NCBI GenBank assembly: GCA_035499415.1
Contig: DATJYV010000184.1
Coordinates: forward strand, 1 to 55,216
DNA length: 55,216 bases
Direction of reading: 5' to 3'
Source: DATJYV01 sp035499415
GTDB taxonomy: Bacteria; Bacteroidota; Ignavibacteria; UBA10030
This document shows positions 1-7,067 of the stretch, one piece after another. Position 1 is the first letter of the stretch. Each line of letters starts with the position of its first letter. The position numbers and the translations under genes were made by a program. The notes beneath the pieces were generated by a model. It was not told where the DNA came from, ran no database searches, and saw nothing but the letters and a program-made list of their open reading frames with translations.

Positions 1-552
1 CTCGTAGTACAGTTTCCCTCCCTCCGTGTCGAGCCCCACGACCCACACGCCGGCCTTCTTCAGCGTTTCGAGGGCCTGAACCACGTTTGAGACCCGTGCG
101 ACTGCCACGTGTGATGAGGCCCCCGCAGAAGTCTTCGACACCGTGTCACCGATGGGAGCCGTGTGATGTTTCGGAATGACGGCGCCGTGGACTCCGGCTC
201 CTTCGGCCGTCCGGAGAAGCGCACCGACATTGTGAGGGTCTTCGAGCTGGTCGAGGACGAGGAGAAACGGCGCTTCCGCGCGCTCCTTCGCGATTTCCAA
301 CAAATCTTCAAGTTCCACATACTTCTTCGAGCCGACGACCGCCGCCACTCCCTGGGCCGGCAGGTCGCCGGCGAGCTCGCGAAATCGCTCCTTGCTCGAA
401 CGCACGACCGGTATTCCACGCATCTTGGCGAGCCGATAGATCCCATCGACTGAAGCTCCGCCCGTGCCTTGCGCAATAAAGATCTTTTCGACCTCCACTC
501 CCGCCTTGATTGCTTCCAGCACCGGATGCCTCCCGGCTATAACCTCGCTCAT
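1..552 (-). CDS. rlmB: 23S rRNA 2'-O-ribose methyltransferase RlmB (TrmH/SpoU family), 3' part missing
   Basis: SPOUT-class methyltransferase; RlmB methylates the 2'-OH of G2251 in the 23S rRNA peptidyl-transferase centre. The visible 184 residues start MSEVIAGRHPVLEAI, the typical opening of the L30e-like substrate-binding domain. After a linker, the SPOUT domain begins near residue 96 with motif 1, DQLEDPHNVGALLRTAEG (about 101-118). The family is near 245 aa, so about 60 C-terminal residues carrying the knot and AdoMet-binding motifs lie outside the window. The ATG at 552 overlaps the stop of the upstream glutaredoxin-like gene by 4 bp (ATGA), so it is probably translationally coupled and last seen in the hisS-to-rlmB run. 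A TrmH tRNA methylase is the alternative; the N-terminal domain favours RlmB. Confidence 0.88.
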   Translation of the reverse strand, partial: MSEVIAGRHPVLEAIKAGVEVEKIFIAQGTGGASVDGIYRLAKMRGIPVVRSSKERFRELAGDLPAQGVAAVVGSKKYVELEDLLEIAKERAEAPFLLVLDQLEDPHNVGALLRTAEGAGVHGAVIPKHHTAPIGDTVSKTSAGASSHVAVARVSNVVQALETLKKAGVWVVGLDTEGGKLYYE

Positions 553-1010
553 ACCGGCTTCTCGCCTCCCACGTTCTTTTCCTCCGTCGACGATTTTCGT
601 TTCTTCTCCTTCCGTTCCAGATATCTCCCCATTGCAAAAATTCCGCACCCCCCGCCGAAGAAGTAAAGGTCGATCCACATGTTCCCGATCAACCCGTACA
701 TCAAGCCCAACGCAACCGTCAGGAATCCCAACGCTTCGAGAAATTTACCGATGTAGAAGACCCGTGTCGGACGGCGCTCTTCCGCGAGAACTCTCCGCAC
801 TTCGTTTTCGTCCATGCGGCCCTCGAACCGCTTCTTTCCGTCCACGAATATGACTGGGATCGACGCAAGGAATTGATTGTAGCGCGGGTCCTCCGCCGTG
901 AGTTTTGTCTCGATGAAATCGAAGAAGTATTCCTTCTTGAGTCGGGCGAGAAGCTGACGCGCGTTATCGCAAAGGGTGCAATCCGCTGTCGAGAGGAGCT
1001 CGACGGTCAT
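549..1010 (-). CDS. Glutaredoxin/thioredoxin-fold protein with C-terminal membrane segment
   Basis: 153 aa from ATG 1010. Residues 1-80 look like a small glutaredoxin-like (DUF836-type) domain: a CTLC redox motif at 11-14 after the first beta strand and an IPVIFVDG segment whose Pro52 sits where the cis-proline is expected. Residues about 88-135 hold two hydrophobic stretches (FLEALGFLTVALGLMYGL, then IDLYFFGGGCGIFAMG) ending in a very basic tail, so the redox domain is probably membrane-tethered with a cytoplasmic tail. The frame stays open upstream to 1439, but that stretch is antisense-like low-complexity sequence; the ATG at 1010 overlaps the lgt stop by 4 bp and is chosen for that reason. 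Role unknown; thiol reduction near the lipoprotein-modifying enzyme Lgt is only an inference. Confidence 0.75.
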   Translation of the reverse strand: MTVELLSTADCTLCDNARQLLARLKKEYFFDFIETKLTAEDPRYNQFLASIPVIFVDGKKRFEGRMDENEVRRVLAEERRPTRVFYIGKFLEALGFLTVALGLMYGLIGNMWIDLYFFGGGCGIFAMGRYLERKEKKRKSSTEEKNVGGEKPV

Positions 1011-1831
1011 TTTGAGGGGACGGGGGTTGTGAGACGCGGAAGGACAAACCAGCCGACGCCTCCGACGGCGATGAGGACGATCGAGATGAGCTGGGCTTCG
1101 CTGAGGCCGTATGCGATACGCGGATTGATGCGCAGAAATTCGACCGAGAACCGTTCGATTCCCGCCAACACCAGATAAAGCATGAACAATCGACCCGCGG
1201 GGCCCGTCTGCTTCCGAATCCGCCAGAGATACCAGAAAGCTGCTGCACAAAGGATGAACTCGTAGATCGGGGTCGGGTGACAGGGCGTGTTGTCCGGGAC
1301 GATGCCGTGGGGATAGAGTTTCGTTATCTCGGGAAAATCGCGGAACGCAATGGAGGGGGGATAGGTGCCGTTCGAATAATTTGTTCCCCACGGAAGGGAT
1401 GTCGGGTAGCCGTAGTCCCCGTCTCCCGAGAGATGACATCCAATGCGTCCGATGCCGTATGCGAGGATGAGTCCCGGCGCGGTCGAGTCCGCAATTGTCA
1501 GGAACGGAATCTTCTTTGCGCGGCCGTAGACGTAAATCGAGACAGCCGCAAGGATCAACCCTCCGTAGAATGTCAGCCCGCCGGGAGAGAACGCCATGCC
1601 GGCCGGGTCTCCGACAAACTGCGCCCAGTGTTCGATGAGGTAGAGAATCTTGGAGCCGGAGACGCCGCCGATCAGCGCGATGAGCGTGACGGTATTTGCG
1701 GCGTTCGGGTCGATCCCCCTTCGCTTGAATTCGCTCGTGAGCAAATAGCTCGCCGTAATAAATCCGGTCGCGAGCATCAAACCGTAGCTGTAAATCGGGA
1801 AGGGTCCTATTTGAAAAAGTTTAGGGCACAT
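1007..1831 (-). CDS. lgt: Prolipoprotein diacylglyceryl transferase
   Basis: Inner-membrane enzyme that moves a diacylglyceryl group from phosphatidylglycerol onto the lipobox cysteine of prolipoproteins. 274 aa, usual family length, with about seven hydrophobic segments. It opens with the family feature FPIYSYGLMLATGF, has SPGGLTFYGGL near 82-92 (the family's H/YGG region), and carries the signature arginine in GRIGCHLSGDGDYG (128-141). That signature differs from the proteobacterial GRxGNFxNxE form, as is common outside Proteobacteria. YEF near 212 and an ERFSVEFLR segment near 246 match the C-terminal conserved region. Several lipoprotein substrates are encoded in this window (NlpC/P60, LptC). 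The 3' end overlaps the next gene by 4 bp. Confidence 0.93.
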   Translation of the reverse strand: MCPKLFQIGPFPIYSYGLMLATGFITASYLLTSEFKRRGIDPNAANTVTLIALIGGVSGSKILYLIEHWAQFVGDPAGMAFSPGGLTFYGGLILAAVSIYVYGRAKKIPFLTIADSTAPGLILAYGIGRIGCHLSGDGDYGYPTSLPWGTNYSNGTYPPSIAFRDFPEITKLYPHGIVPDNTPCHPTPIYEFILCAAAFWYLWRIRKQTGPAGRLFMLYLVLAGIERFSVEFLRINPRIAYGLSEAQLISIVLIAVGGVGWFVLPRLTTPVPSK

Positions 1832-1858
1832 GTTGAGCAGGAGGAGGTTGTCGGCGTT

Positions 1859-2269
1859 TTAACCCGCCATGGGATTGACGCCGTCGCTGTGTGTTGAGAC
1901 GTCGATAAAGGGTTTCGCCGGTTTGCGGAGAACGTCGATGCGCTCTTTGCCGAATCGCATTTCGAACTCATTGATGGATTTATCCTGTTTTCTCACGGCG
2001 AGAATATACGAGCCCGAAAGGCCCGCGAATTCGCGAATCCCGCGTGCGGGACCCGATTCCGGCATCAGAATCGACGGCGCATGCAGGCCGAGGATGTCGA
2101 GATGGATCTCGCCCGGCTTCACCTCGCTCGTCAGAAGGATCTCATACCGGAAACTGACGAAAATGCGCGTCGTCTGGACAAGGAACACCGTCGTCCGTTC
2201 GCGCGTCGCTTCGTCGTACCGGGGATACACATCCAGCGTATATTCCGGACGGCTCCCGGACTTCTTCAT
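1859..2269 (-). CDS. Conserved hypothetical protein of the hisS operon
   Basis: 136 aa from ATG 2269, which overlaps the hisS stop by 4 bp. I do not recognise the family. It has no signal peptide, membrane helix or cysteine motif. The composition suggests a small soluble beta-rich protein (strands around TTVFLVQTTRIFVSFRYEILL, then EIHLDILGL and YILAVRKQ). The frame is open upstream to 2503, but that part is antisense to hisS and translates to arginine-rich nonsense. Translational coupling to hisS suggests co-expression, not a known function. Confidence 0.7.
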   Translation of the reverse strand: MKKSGSRPEYTLDVYPRYDEATRERTTVFLVQTTRIFVSFRYEILLTSEVKPGEIHLDILGLHAPSILMPESGPARGIREFAGLSGSYILAVRKQDKSINEFEMRFGKERIDVLRKPAKPFIDVSTHSDGVNPMAG

Positions 2270-3522
2270 GGACGAGGGGCCGGGATCTCGATCGCGTCGA
2301 GTGAGACCGGAAAGTCCTTGCCGGTCGCCATTTCCTTCATCGCCGCCCGCCCGCTGCGCAGCTCGTCGGCGCCGACCACGATCACATAACGGGCGTTCTG
2401 TCTGTTCGCCTCCCGCATCTGGGATTTGACGCTCCGGCCGAGGTAATCGACCTCGGTGGCGATCCCTTTTGATCGGAGTTCCGCGGCATGGACAAAACTC
2501 CACTCGCGCGACGCCTCGTCCTGCGCAACGATGAACAGGTCGGGGGAAGGAGTTGCGGCTGCGGAACCCCGCACCTCCGCGAGAGCGATGAGGAGCCGCT
2601 CGATACCCGCGGCGAAACCGACGCCCGGAGTCGCCCTGCCGCCAAGCTCCTTGACGAGCAAGTCGTACCGCCCTCCTCCGGCAAGCGCATCCTGGGAGCC
2701 AAGTGCCGGGCTCGAAATCTCAAACGCCGTTTTGGTGTAATAATCGAGCCCCCGGACGAGCCGTCCGTCGATGTCGTACTTGATTCCGACGGCGCCGAGA
2801 TGAAACTGGACGGAAGCGAAATGCGTTCTGCATTCCTCGCAGAGATGGTCCTTGATGAGCGGCATGTGCGCGGTAAGTTTCCGGTCGTTCTCGTCCTTGG
2901 AATCGAGCACCCGCAGGGGATTGTCGTTGACGCGCGCCTGACTCTCGGGGGACAGTTTTGACCGGACTTTCATCAGCTCGGTCTTCAGGAGTTCCTTGTA
3001 TCGCGGCCGGCATTTCTCGCATCCGACCGAGTTGATCTTGACGGAAAATGCGTCGACCCCCAGCCGCCGGTAGATGGAAATGGGAAGGATGATCATTTCA
3101 ACGTCGAGCTGCGGCGAGGACGAGCCGACCGCCTCCGCGCCGAATTGATGGAACTGCCGCAGCCTTCCCGCCTGAGGCCGCTCCTGGCGAAACATGGGGC
3201 CGAGATAGAAAACTTTCGAGAGAGGCGACTGCTCCCCGAGATTGTTCTGGATGTATGCACGAATCGTCGGCGCGGTTCCTTCCGGCCGCATGGTGACGCT
3301 CTCCTTGCCCCGGTCCTGAAAGGTGTACATTTCCTTCGTCACGATGTCCGTGAGCTCGCCGATGCTCCTCGCAAACAGTCCGGTCTCTTCGAGGATCGGT
3401 GTCCGGATTTCACGGTAGTTGAACAAATCCATCTCTCTCCGGATTGTGTTCTCCACATGGAGCCAGAGCGCGGACTCCGACGGAAGAACATCCTTCATTC
3501 CTTTGAGACTTCGGAAGTTCAT
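2266..3522 (-). CDS. hisS: Histidyl-tRNA synthetase
   Basis: Class II aminoacyl-tRNA synthetase charging tRNA-His. 418 aa, usual length. The start MNFRSLKGMKDVLPSESALW matches the canonical N-terminus. Motif 2 appears as RPEGTAPTIRAYIQNN then FRQERPQAGRLRQFHQFGAE; the histidine-specific RGLDYYTKTAFE and GGGRYDLLVKELGG follow; class II motif 3 is GVGFAAGIERLL. The C-terminal anticodon-binding domain (about 325-418) is present. It heads a minus-strand run hisS-unknown-lgt-glutaredoxin-rlmB. I found no convincing promoter in the 117 bp before it. Confidence 0.97.
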   Translation of the reverse strand: MNFRSLKGMKDVLPSESALWLHVENTIRREMDLFNYREIRTPILEETGLFARSIGELTDIVTKEMYTFQDRGKESVTMRPEGTAPTIRAYIQNNLGEQSPLSKVFYLGPMFRQERPQAGRLRQFHQFGAEAVGSSSPQLDVEMIILPISIYRRLGVDAFSVKINSVGCEKCRPRYKELLKTELMKVRSKLSPESQARVNDNPLRVLDSKDENDRKLTAHMPLIKDHLCEECRTHFASVQFHLGAVGIKYDIDGRLVRGLDYYTKTAFEISSPALGSQDALAGGGRYDLLVKELGGRATPGVGFAAGIERLLIALAEVRGSAAATPSPDLFIVAQDEASREWSFVHAAELRSKGIATEVDYLGRSVKSQMREANRQNARYVIVVGADELRSGRAAMKEMATGKDFPVSLDAIEIPAPRP

Positions 3523-3611
3523 GGATTTCGGTGGATGGTGGAGCTTCGGCGGCGTTCCGGATGTGGACCGGTAAGAATGAATGACTCGCGCACCGCACCC
3601 GGCCGCACTCT

Positions 3612-3626
3612 GCGGGCCAGGCCCGC
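3612..3626. other. 15-nt perfect palindrome between hisS and ptsN
   Basis: GCGGGCCAGGCCCGC sits 13 nt past the ptsN stop, in the 117-bp gap before hisS. As RNA it would form a short GC-rich hairpin (five pairs with a 5-nt loop). On the minus strand, the direction of ptsN transcription, no U-tract follows, so a Rho-independent terminator is not well supported; a pause or Rho-related structure is possible. Confidence 0.3.
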
Positions 3627-3639
3627 GGGGTTTGTCACG

Positions 3640-4110
3640 CTAGCCCTCGGCGAAGGCCGCTTCTTCCTGGCGGAAGATTTGCAGAACGTCGGCGGGAGAC
3701 TGTGCGTCGAGAAGCCGTCGACGAAAGTCTTCCCGGTTCATCAAACGCGAGATTCGGCTGAGGAGCTTGATGTGCGGACCGACCATGTTGTCGCGGCCGA
3801 CGAGAAGGAACACGATCCGGACGGGCTGTTCGTCGAGCGACTGATAGTCGATCGGCTGGGCGGTCGTCGCCAACGCGGCGACAATGTCCGTCACCGCGTC
3901 GGTCTTGCCGTGCGGAATGGCGAACCCCGACCCCACGCCTGTCGACATGATCTTCTCGCGCTCGAAGATGGCCGCACGCATCTTCTCCTTGTCGACGACT
4001 TTGTCGGATACCGCCGCGAGGTCGATCATCGCGTTGATGATCTCCTCCTTCGTCGTCCCCGGCAATCCCGTCCGCACGACGTTCTCGTTCAGAATATCGG
4101 TGATCTTCAT
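3640..4110 (-). CDS. ptsN: PTS EIIA-type nitrogen-regulatory protein (PtsN-like)
   Basis: 156 aa, the full length of one PTS EIIA type-2 domain. The phospho-accepting histidine is H67 in STGVGSGFAIPHGKTDAV. FLLVGRDN and the HIKLLSRISRLM helix also match the family. There is no EIIB/EIIC fusion and no sugar permease nearby, which fits a regulatory rather than transport role. In many Bacteroidota/Chlorobi genomes such stand-alone EIIA domains occur singly, so the symbol is by homology only. The gene lies between hisS and a nucleotidyltransferase fusion, all on the minus strand, with gaps over 100 bp on both sides. Confidence 0.85.
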   Translation of the reverse strand: MKITDILNENVVRTGLPGTTKEEIINAMIDLAAVSDKVVDKEKMRAAIFEREKIMSTGVGSGFAIPHGKTDAVTDIVAALATTAQPIDYQSLDEQPVRIVFLLVGRDNMVGPHIKLLSRISRLMNREDFRRRLLDAQSPADVLQIFRQEEAAFAEG

Positions 4111-4218
4111 TCCTGGCTGGTCAACGCGCGGAAATAAATATCATAGCGAACTTCGTGGAATTTTGCCGGAAAAACAACTGGAAAGCATTTGCCGCCTCCG
4201 ATGGGCGGGCGGCGCAGA

Positions 4219-6726
4219 TCACTCTCCGCGAATCCAGAGCTTGAGCTTCGTTTCGTACTCGTTCGCAAGCTGTTGCGCGAACGAAATATCTTCAGACTCG
4301 GCGTTGATGTGGAAAACCGGACGCGCGTGGTCCGGATTGAGGAGTACCGACGCATGGTGGCCCCCCTGGGCCGGAAAGATCTTGACGCCTTCAATCAGCT
4401 CGCGCCGCTGGGTTTCGGTCTCTTTCATCAACTGCCGAAGCACGCGGCCTTTCACGTGCCAGGGGCAGGGAACGTTCTTCTTGACGAAGCTGAGGCGCGA
4501 GGTCACCCGGTCGAGGTCGCCCAGCTTCTTCCGTGTCAGCGCCATGCACTCAAGCAGTTTCGTGAGCGAATACATGCCGTCCGAGGCGAACAGAAACTCG
4601 TTGAAGATGAACCCCCCTTTCGTCCCTCCGATGAAGGGGATGTCCTTGTCTGTGGCCGCGTCCATGAGTGCCAGATGGCTGTCCCGCGTGCGAACGACCT
4701 CGATCGAAAACTCCGAAGCGATCAGGTCGACCTCACCCGAGGCGGATATCGGGACGGCGACCTTCTTGAGGTGGGGATTGGCGAGCGCGACATATTTCAT
4801 CATGAGCGTCAGCAAACGGTCGTTGTCGACCCCCCGTCCGAATTCATCCACGACGAAAATCTTCTCCGCTCCCGCGTCAAGCATGACGCCGATGTCGAAT
4901 TTGAGGGAGGTAACGATGTTCGCGAGCTGCCGCAGCGATTCCTCGAACTGCTGCCGCGTCCGGGTCAGCTTGTTGCTGTCGAGATACGCGTTCAGCGCGA
5001 CGACCTGCAGGTTCATCGTGCCGAGGATGTTGGGGAATATGGTGGATGCGACGCCGTTCGAGTAGTCGACGACCAGCTTGAGTCCCGATTCGTGGATGAC
5101 GTCGATCTTCACGGAGCCGAGGAATCGTTCGATGTACGTTTCGGTCGTCCGCTCGGGGAACGAGATCGTCCCGACCTTGTCGTAGCTTGCCCGTGCAAAA
5201 TCTTCTCCAAAAAAGAGCCGCTCGACCGATTTGGTCTTGCTCGTCGGCAGGTCTTTTCCCCCCGCGTCGAAGAAGATGACATCGGTCAGGTCTTTGTCGA
5301 ACGGCGATTTGCGGACGTGGATTCCCCCCCGCTCTTTGCCGCTTTTGAGCTCGTGGCGAACGATGGGAATCGACGTCGCCCGAAGGTCGAGGCAGTGAAC
5401 GCCGGCCGACATCAGTCCGGTCATCATCGCGCGATTGACCATGCGCGAGACATTGTCGGAATCGCGGCTCGTGACGACGGTCGAGCCCTGGCCGACGAAC
5501 GCGCCGAAGGCGGCGCCGAGCTTCGCCCCAAACTCCGGGTTCATCTCGATGTTCGAGACGCCGGTGACGCGCGCATCGTTGAAGATCGTCCGCAGCCACC
5601 GGTCTTCCCAGACCAGACTGCGCGAGACGACCGAGCGGTCCTCGACATTTTTTTCCGGCCAGAGTTTGATGTTCGACAGCAGCTTGCTTTTGCCGCCGAC
5701 GATGCATTGGTCCCCGATGAAAACATTCTCGAGAATCACGACCTCGTCGCCGAGGATGCACTTCGAGCAGACGACGTCGGACGAAAGTTCCGACTTGATG
5801 CCGACCTGCGTTCCGTCCCACACGACGGAGTTTCGGATGACGGCGCCCGCGTGGATTTCACAATCGTTTCCGATGATCGAATTGCTGATCATCGCACCGT
5901 CATGGATCTTCGAGTTGTTGCCCACGAGGGCGTGCTGGAGGATCGCCTTGTCCGCGTCGACCTGGCTGTTCTCCCCGACGTAGGAGTCGCCGACCAACCT
6001 CCCTTCCATTTTCAGGTTCACCAGCCCGCGGAGAACGTCGAGGTGCGCGTCCTGATATTCACTCAAGCTGCCGATGTCGCGCCAGTAGCCTTCCGCGATG
6101 TAGCCGTACAGCCCCATATCCCGTTCGAGGAGATACGGAAAAAGATTCTTGCTGAAATCGAATTCTTCCTTCTCGGGAACGAGGTCCATCACATCCGGCT
6201 CGAGGATGTAAATCCCCGTGTTGACGGTATCGCTGAAGACTTCGCCCCATGACGGCTTTTCGAGGAATCGGGTGATCGTGCCGTCGTCGCGCGTCAGGAC
6301 GACGCCGAATTGCAGCGGGTTCGAGACGCGTGTGAGGACAAGGGTGGCTTTTGCTTTCCGCTGTTGATGGAATTTGACGGCAGCCGAGAGGTCGATGTCG
6401 GTCAGCACGTCGCCGCTGATGATGATGAATCGCTCGTCGAGAAAATCGATGGCGGTCCGAACGCTCCCGGCGGTCCCGTAGTCGGCTTCGGCTCTTCGGT
6501 ATTGCATGCGGACGCCGAACTGCGACCCGTCGCCGAAGTAGGACGAGATGATGTCGGGCTGATAAAAGAGGGTGCTGACGAGATTCGTGATGCCGTGGGA
6601 TTTCAGGAGCGCGACGATGTGGGACATCATCGGCCGGTTCATCACGGGGACCATCGGCTTGGGGATATTGCAGGTCAGGGGCCGGAGCCGCGTCCCGAAA
6701 CCACCAGCCATGATGACAGCTTTCAT
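4219..6726 (-). CDS. Sugar-phosphate nucleotidyltransferase fused to a degenerate phosphomannomutase domain
   Basis: 835 aa in three parts. Residues 1 to about 235 are a Rossmann nucleotidyltransferase: MAGGFGTRLRPLT at 7-19, a PKP lysine at 23-25, and a GDVLTDID metal motif, all intact, like mannose-1-phosphate guanylyltransferase. About 245-355 is a left-handed beta-helix of hexapeptide repeats. About 370-835 has the fold order of a phosphohexomutase, but every active-site loop is altered: the phosphoserine loop TASHNP is replaced near GGIHVRKSPFDKDL, the Mg loop DGDxDR reads DAGAEK, the sugar loop GEES reads GGTKGG, and the phosphate loop RxSGTEP reads NPDHARP. The mutase part is therefore probably regulatory or structural. 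Similar fusions are known in several phyla. The nucleotide-sugar product (GDP-mannose or other) cannot be fixed from sequence. Confidence 0.85.
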   Translation of the reverse strand: MKAVIMAGGFGTRLRPLTCNIPKPMVPVMNRPMMSHIVALLKSHGITNLVSTLFYQPDIISSYFGDGSQFGVRMQYRRAEADYGTAGSVRTAIDFLDERFIIISGDVLTDIDLSAAVKFHQQRKAKATLVLTRVSNPLQFGVVLTRDDGTITRFLEKPSWGEVFSDTVNTGIYILEPDVMDLVPEKEEFDFSKNLFPYLLERDMGLYGYIAEGYWRDIGSLSEYQDAHLDVLRGLVNLKMEGRLVGDSYVGENSQVDADKAILQHALVGNNSKIHDGAMISNSIIGNDCEIHAGAVIRNSVVWDGTQVGIKSELSSDVVCSKCILGDEVVILENVFIGDQCIVGGKSKLLSNIKLWPEKNVEDRSVVSRSLVWEDRWLRTIFNDARVTGVSNIEMNPEFGAKLGAAFGAFVGQGSTVVTSRDSDNVSRMVNRAMMTGLMSAGVHCLDLRATSIPIVRHELKSGKERGGIHVRKSPFDKDLTDVIFFDAGGKDLPTSKTKSVERLFFGEDFARASYDKVGTISFPERTTETYIERFLGSVKIDVIHESGLKLVVDYSNGVASTIFPNILGTMNLQVVALNAYLDSNKLTRTRQQFEESLRQLANIVTSLKFDIGVMLDAGAEKIFVVDEFGRGVDNDRLLTLMMKYVALANPHLKKVAVPISASGEVDLIASEFSIEVVRTRDSHLALMDAATDKDIPFIGGTKGGFIFNEFLFASDGMYSLTKLLECMALTRKKLGDLDRVTSRLSFVKKNVPCPWHVKGRVLRQLMKETETQRRELIEGVKIFPAQGGHHASVLLNPDHARPVFHINAESEDISFAQQLANEYETKLKLWIRGE

Positions 6727-6809
6727 TCGACGATGCCGAGTCGGACGAGCGTGTGAGGTCGACGAACTGCGGGGGTTGTGTGGTGGTGAATTTCTCTCAA
6801 CCCTCGCAA

Positions 6810-6838
6810 ATATTAGAGAAAAAGAGAGAAAGGGGCAA
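6810..6838 (-). promoter_or_regulatory. Candidate promoter for the nucleotidyltransferase fusion gene
   Basis: On the minus strand TTGCCC (-35) and TAATAT (-10) are separated so that TTG and TA are exactly 20 bp apart. The predicted start leaves a leader of roughly 75 nt before the ATG at 6726. Together with the promoter at 7031-7059 it forms a divergent pair in the 341-bp gene-free stretch 6727-7067, where I see no gene or repeat. Confidence 0.5.
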
Positions 6839-7030
6839 GCAAGCGTGACAAAAACGCGCCACTTTGCTCCCAGGAAAGTGAGCGCGCGCGCAATCTCATG
6901 AACCTCCGGACTTCGTTGAAGGACCGAAGGCAGCCGGGAACCGTTCCCGCAGGGTACTTGTCGCTATTATTGACGAATGATCGATTGTTCTTGCTCCATC
7001 GCATCCAACATAATTTCGTCAATCAGTTTC

Positions 7031-7059
7031 TTGACTTTCCCTCAATAATTGGCTAATTT
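7031..7059 (+). promoter_or_regulatory. Candidate promoter for the GAF/GGDEF-like gene
   Basis: TTGACT, a 17-bp spacer, then TAATTT (TTG-N20-TA geometry). The predicted start falls at about 7066, only a couple of bases before the TTG start codon at 7068, so the message may be leaderless or translation may begin at the in-frame TTG near 7146. Confidence 0.45.
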
Positions 7060-7067
7060 CACCAAGA

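Noticed and set aside
1011..1439. N-terminal extension of the glutaredoxin-like gene
   Set aside because: The stretch is inside lgt on the same strand in another frame, with biased composition; ATG 1010 with its ATGA overlap is the better start.
4189..6252. A 687-codon open frame on the plus strand
   Set aside because: It is antisense to the nucleotidyltransferase-mutase fusion, whose family motifs are clear; the opposite-strand frame is kept open by GC-rich codon bias and translates to charge-rich sequence with no family pattern.
6935..6947. Palindrome GGGAACCGTTCCC in the divergent promoter region
   Set aside because: Thirteen bases with a single central base; too short to separate from chance and not placed over either predicted promoter.
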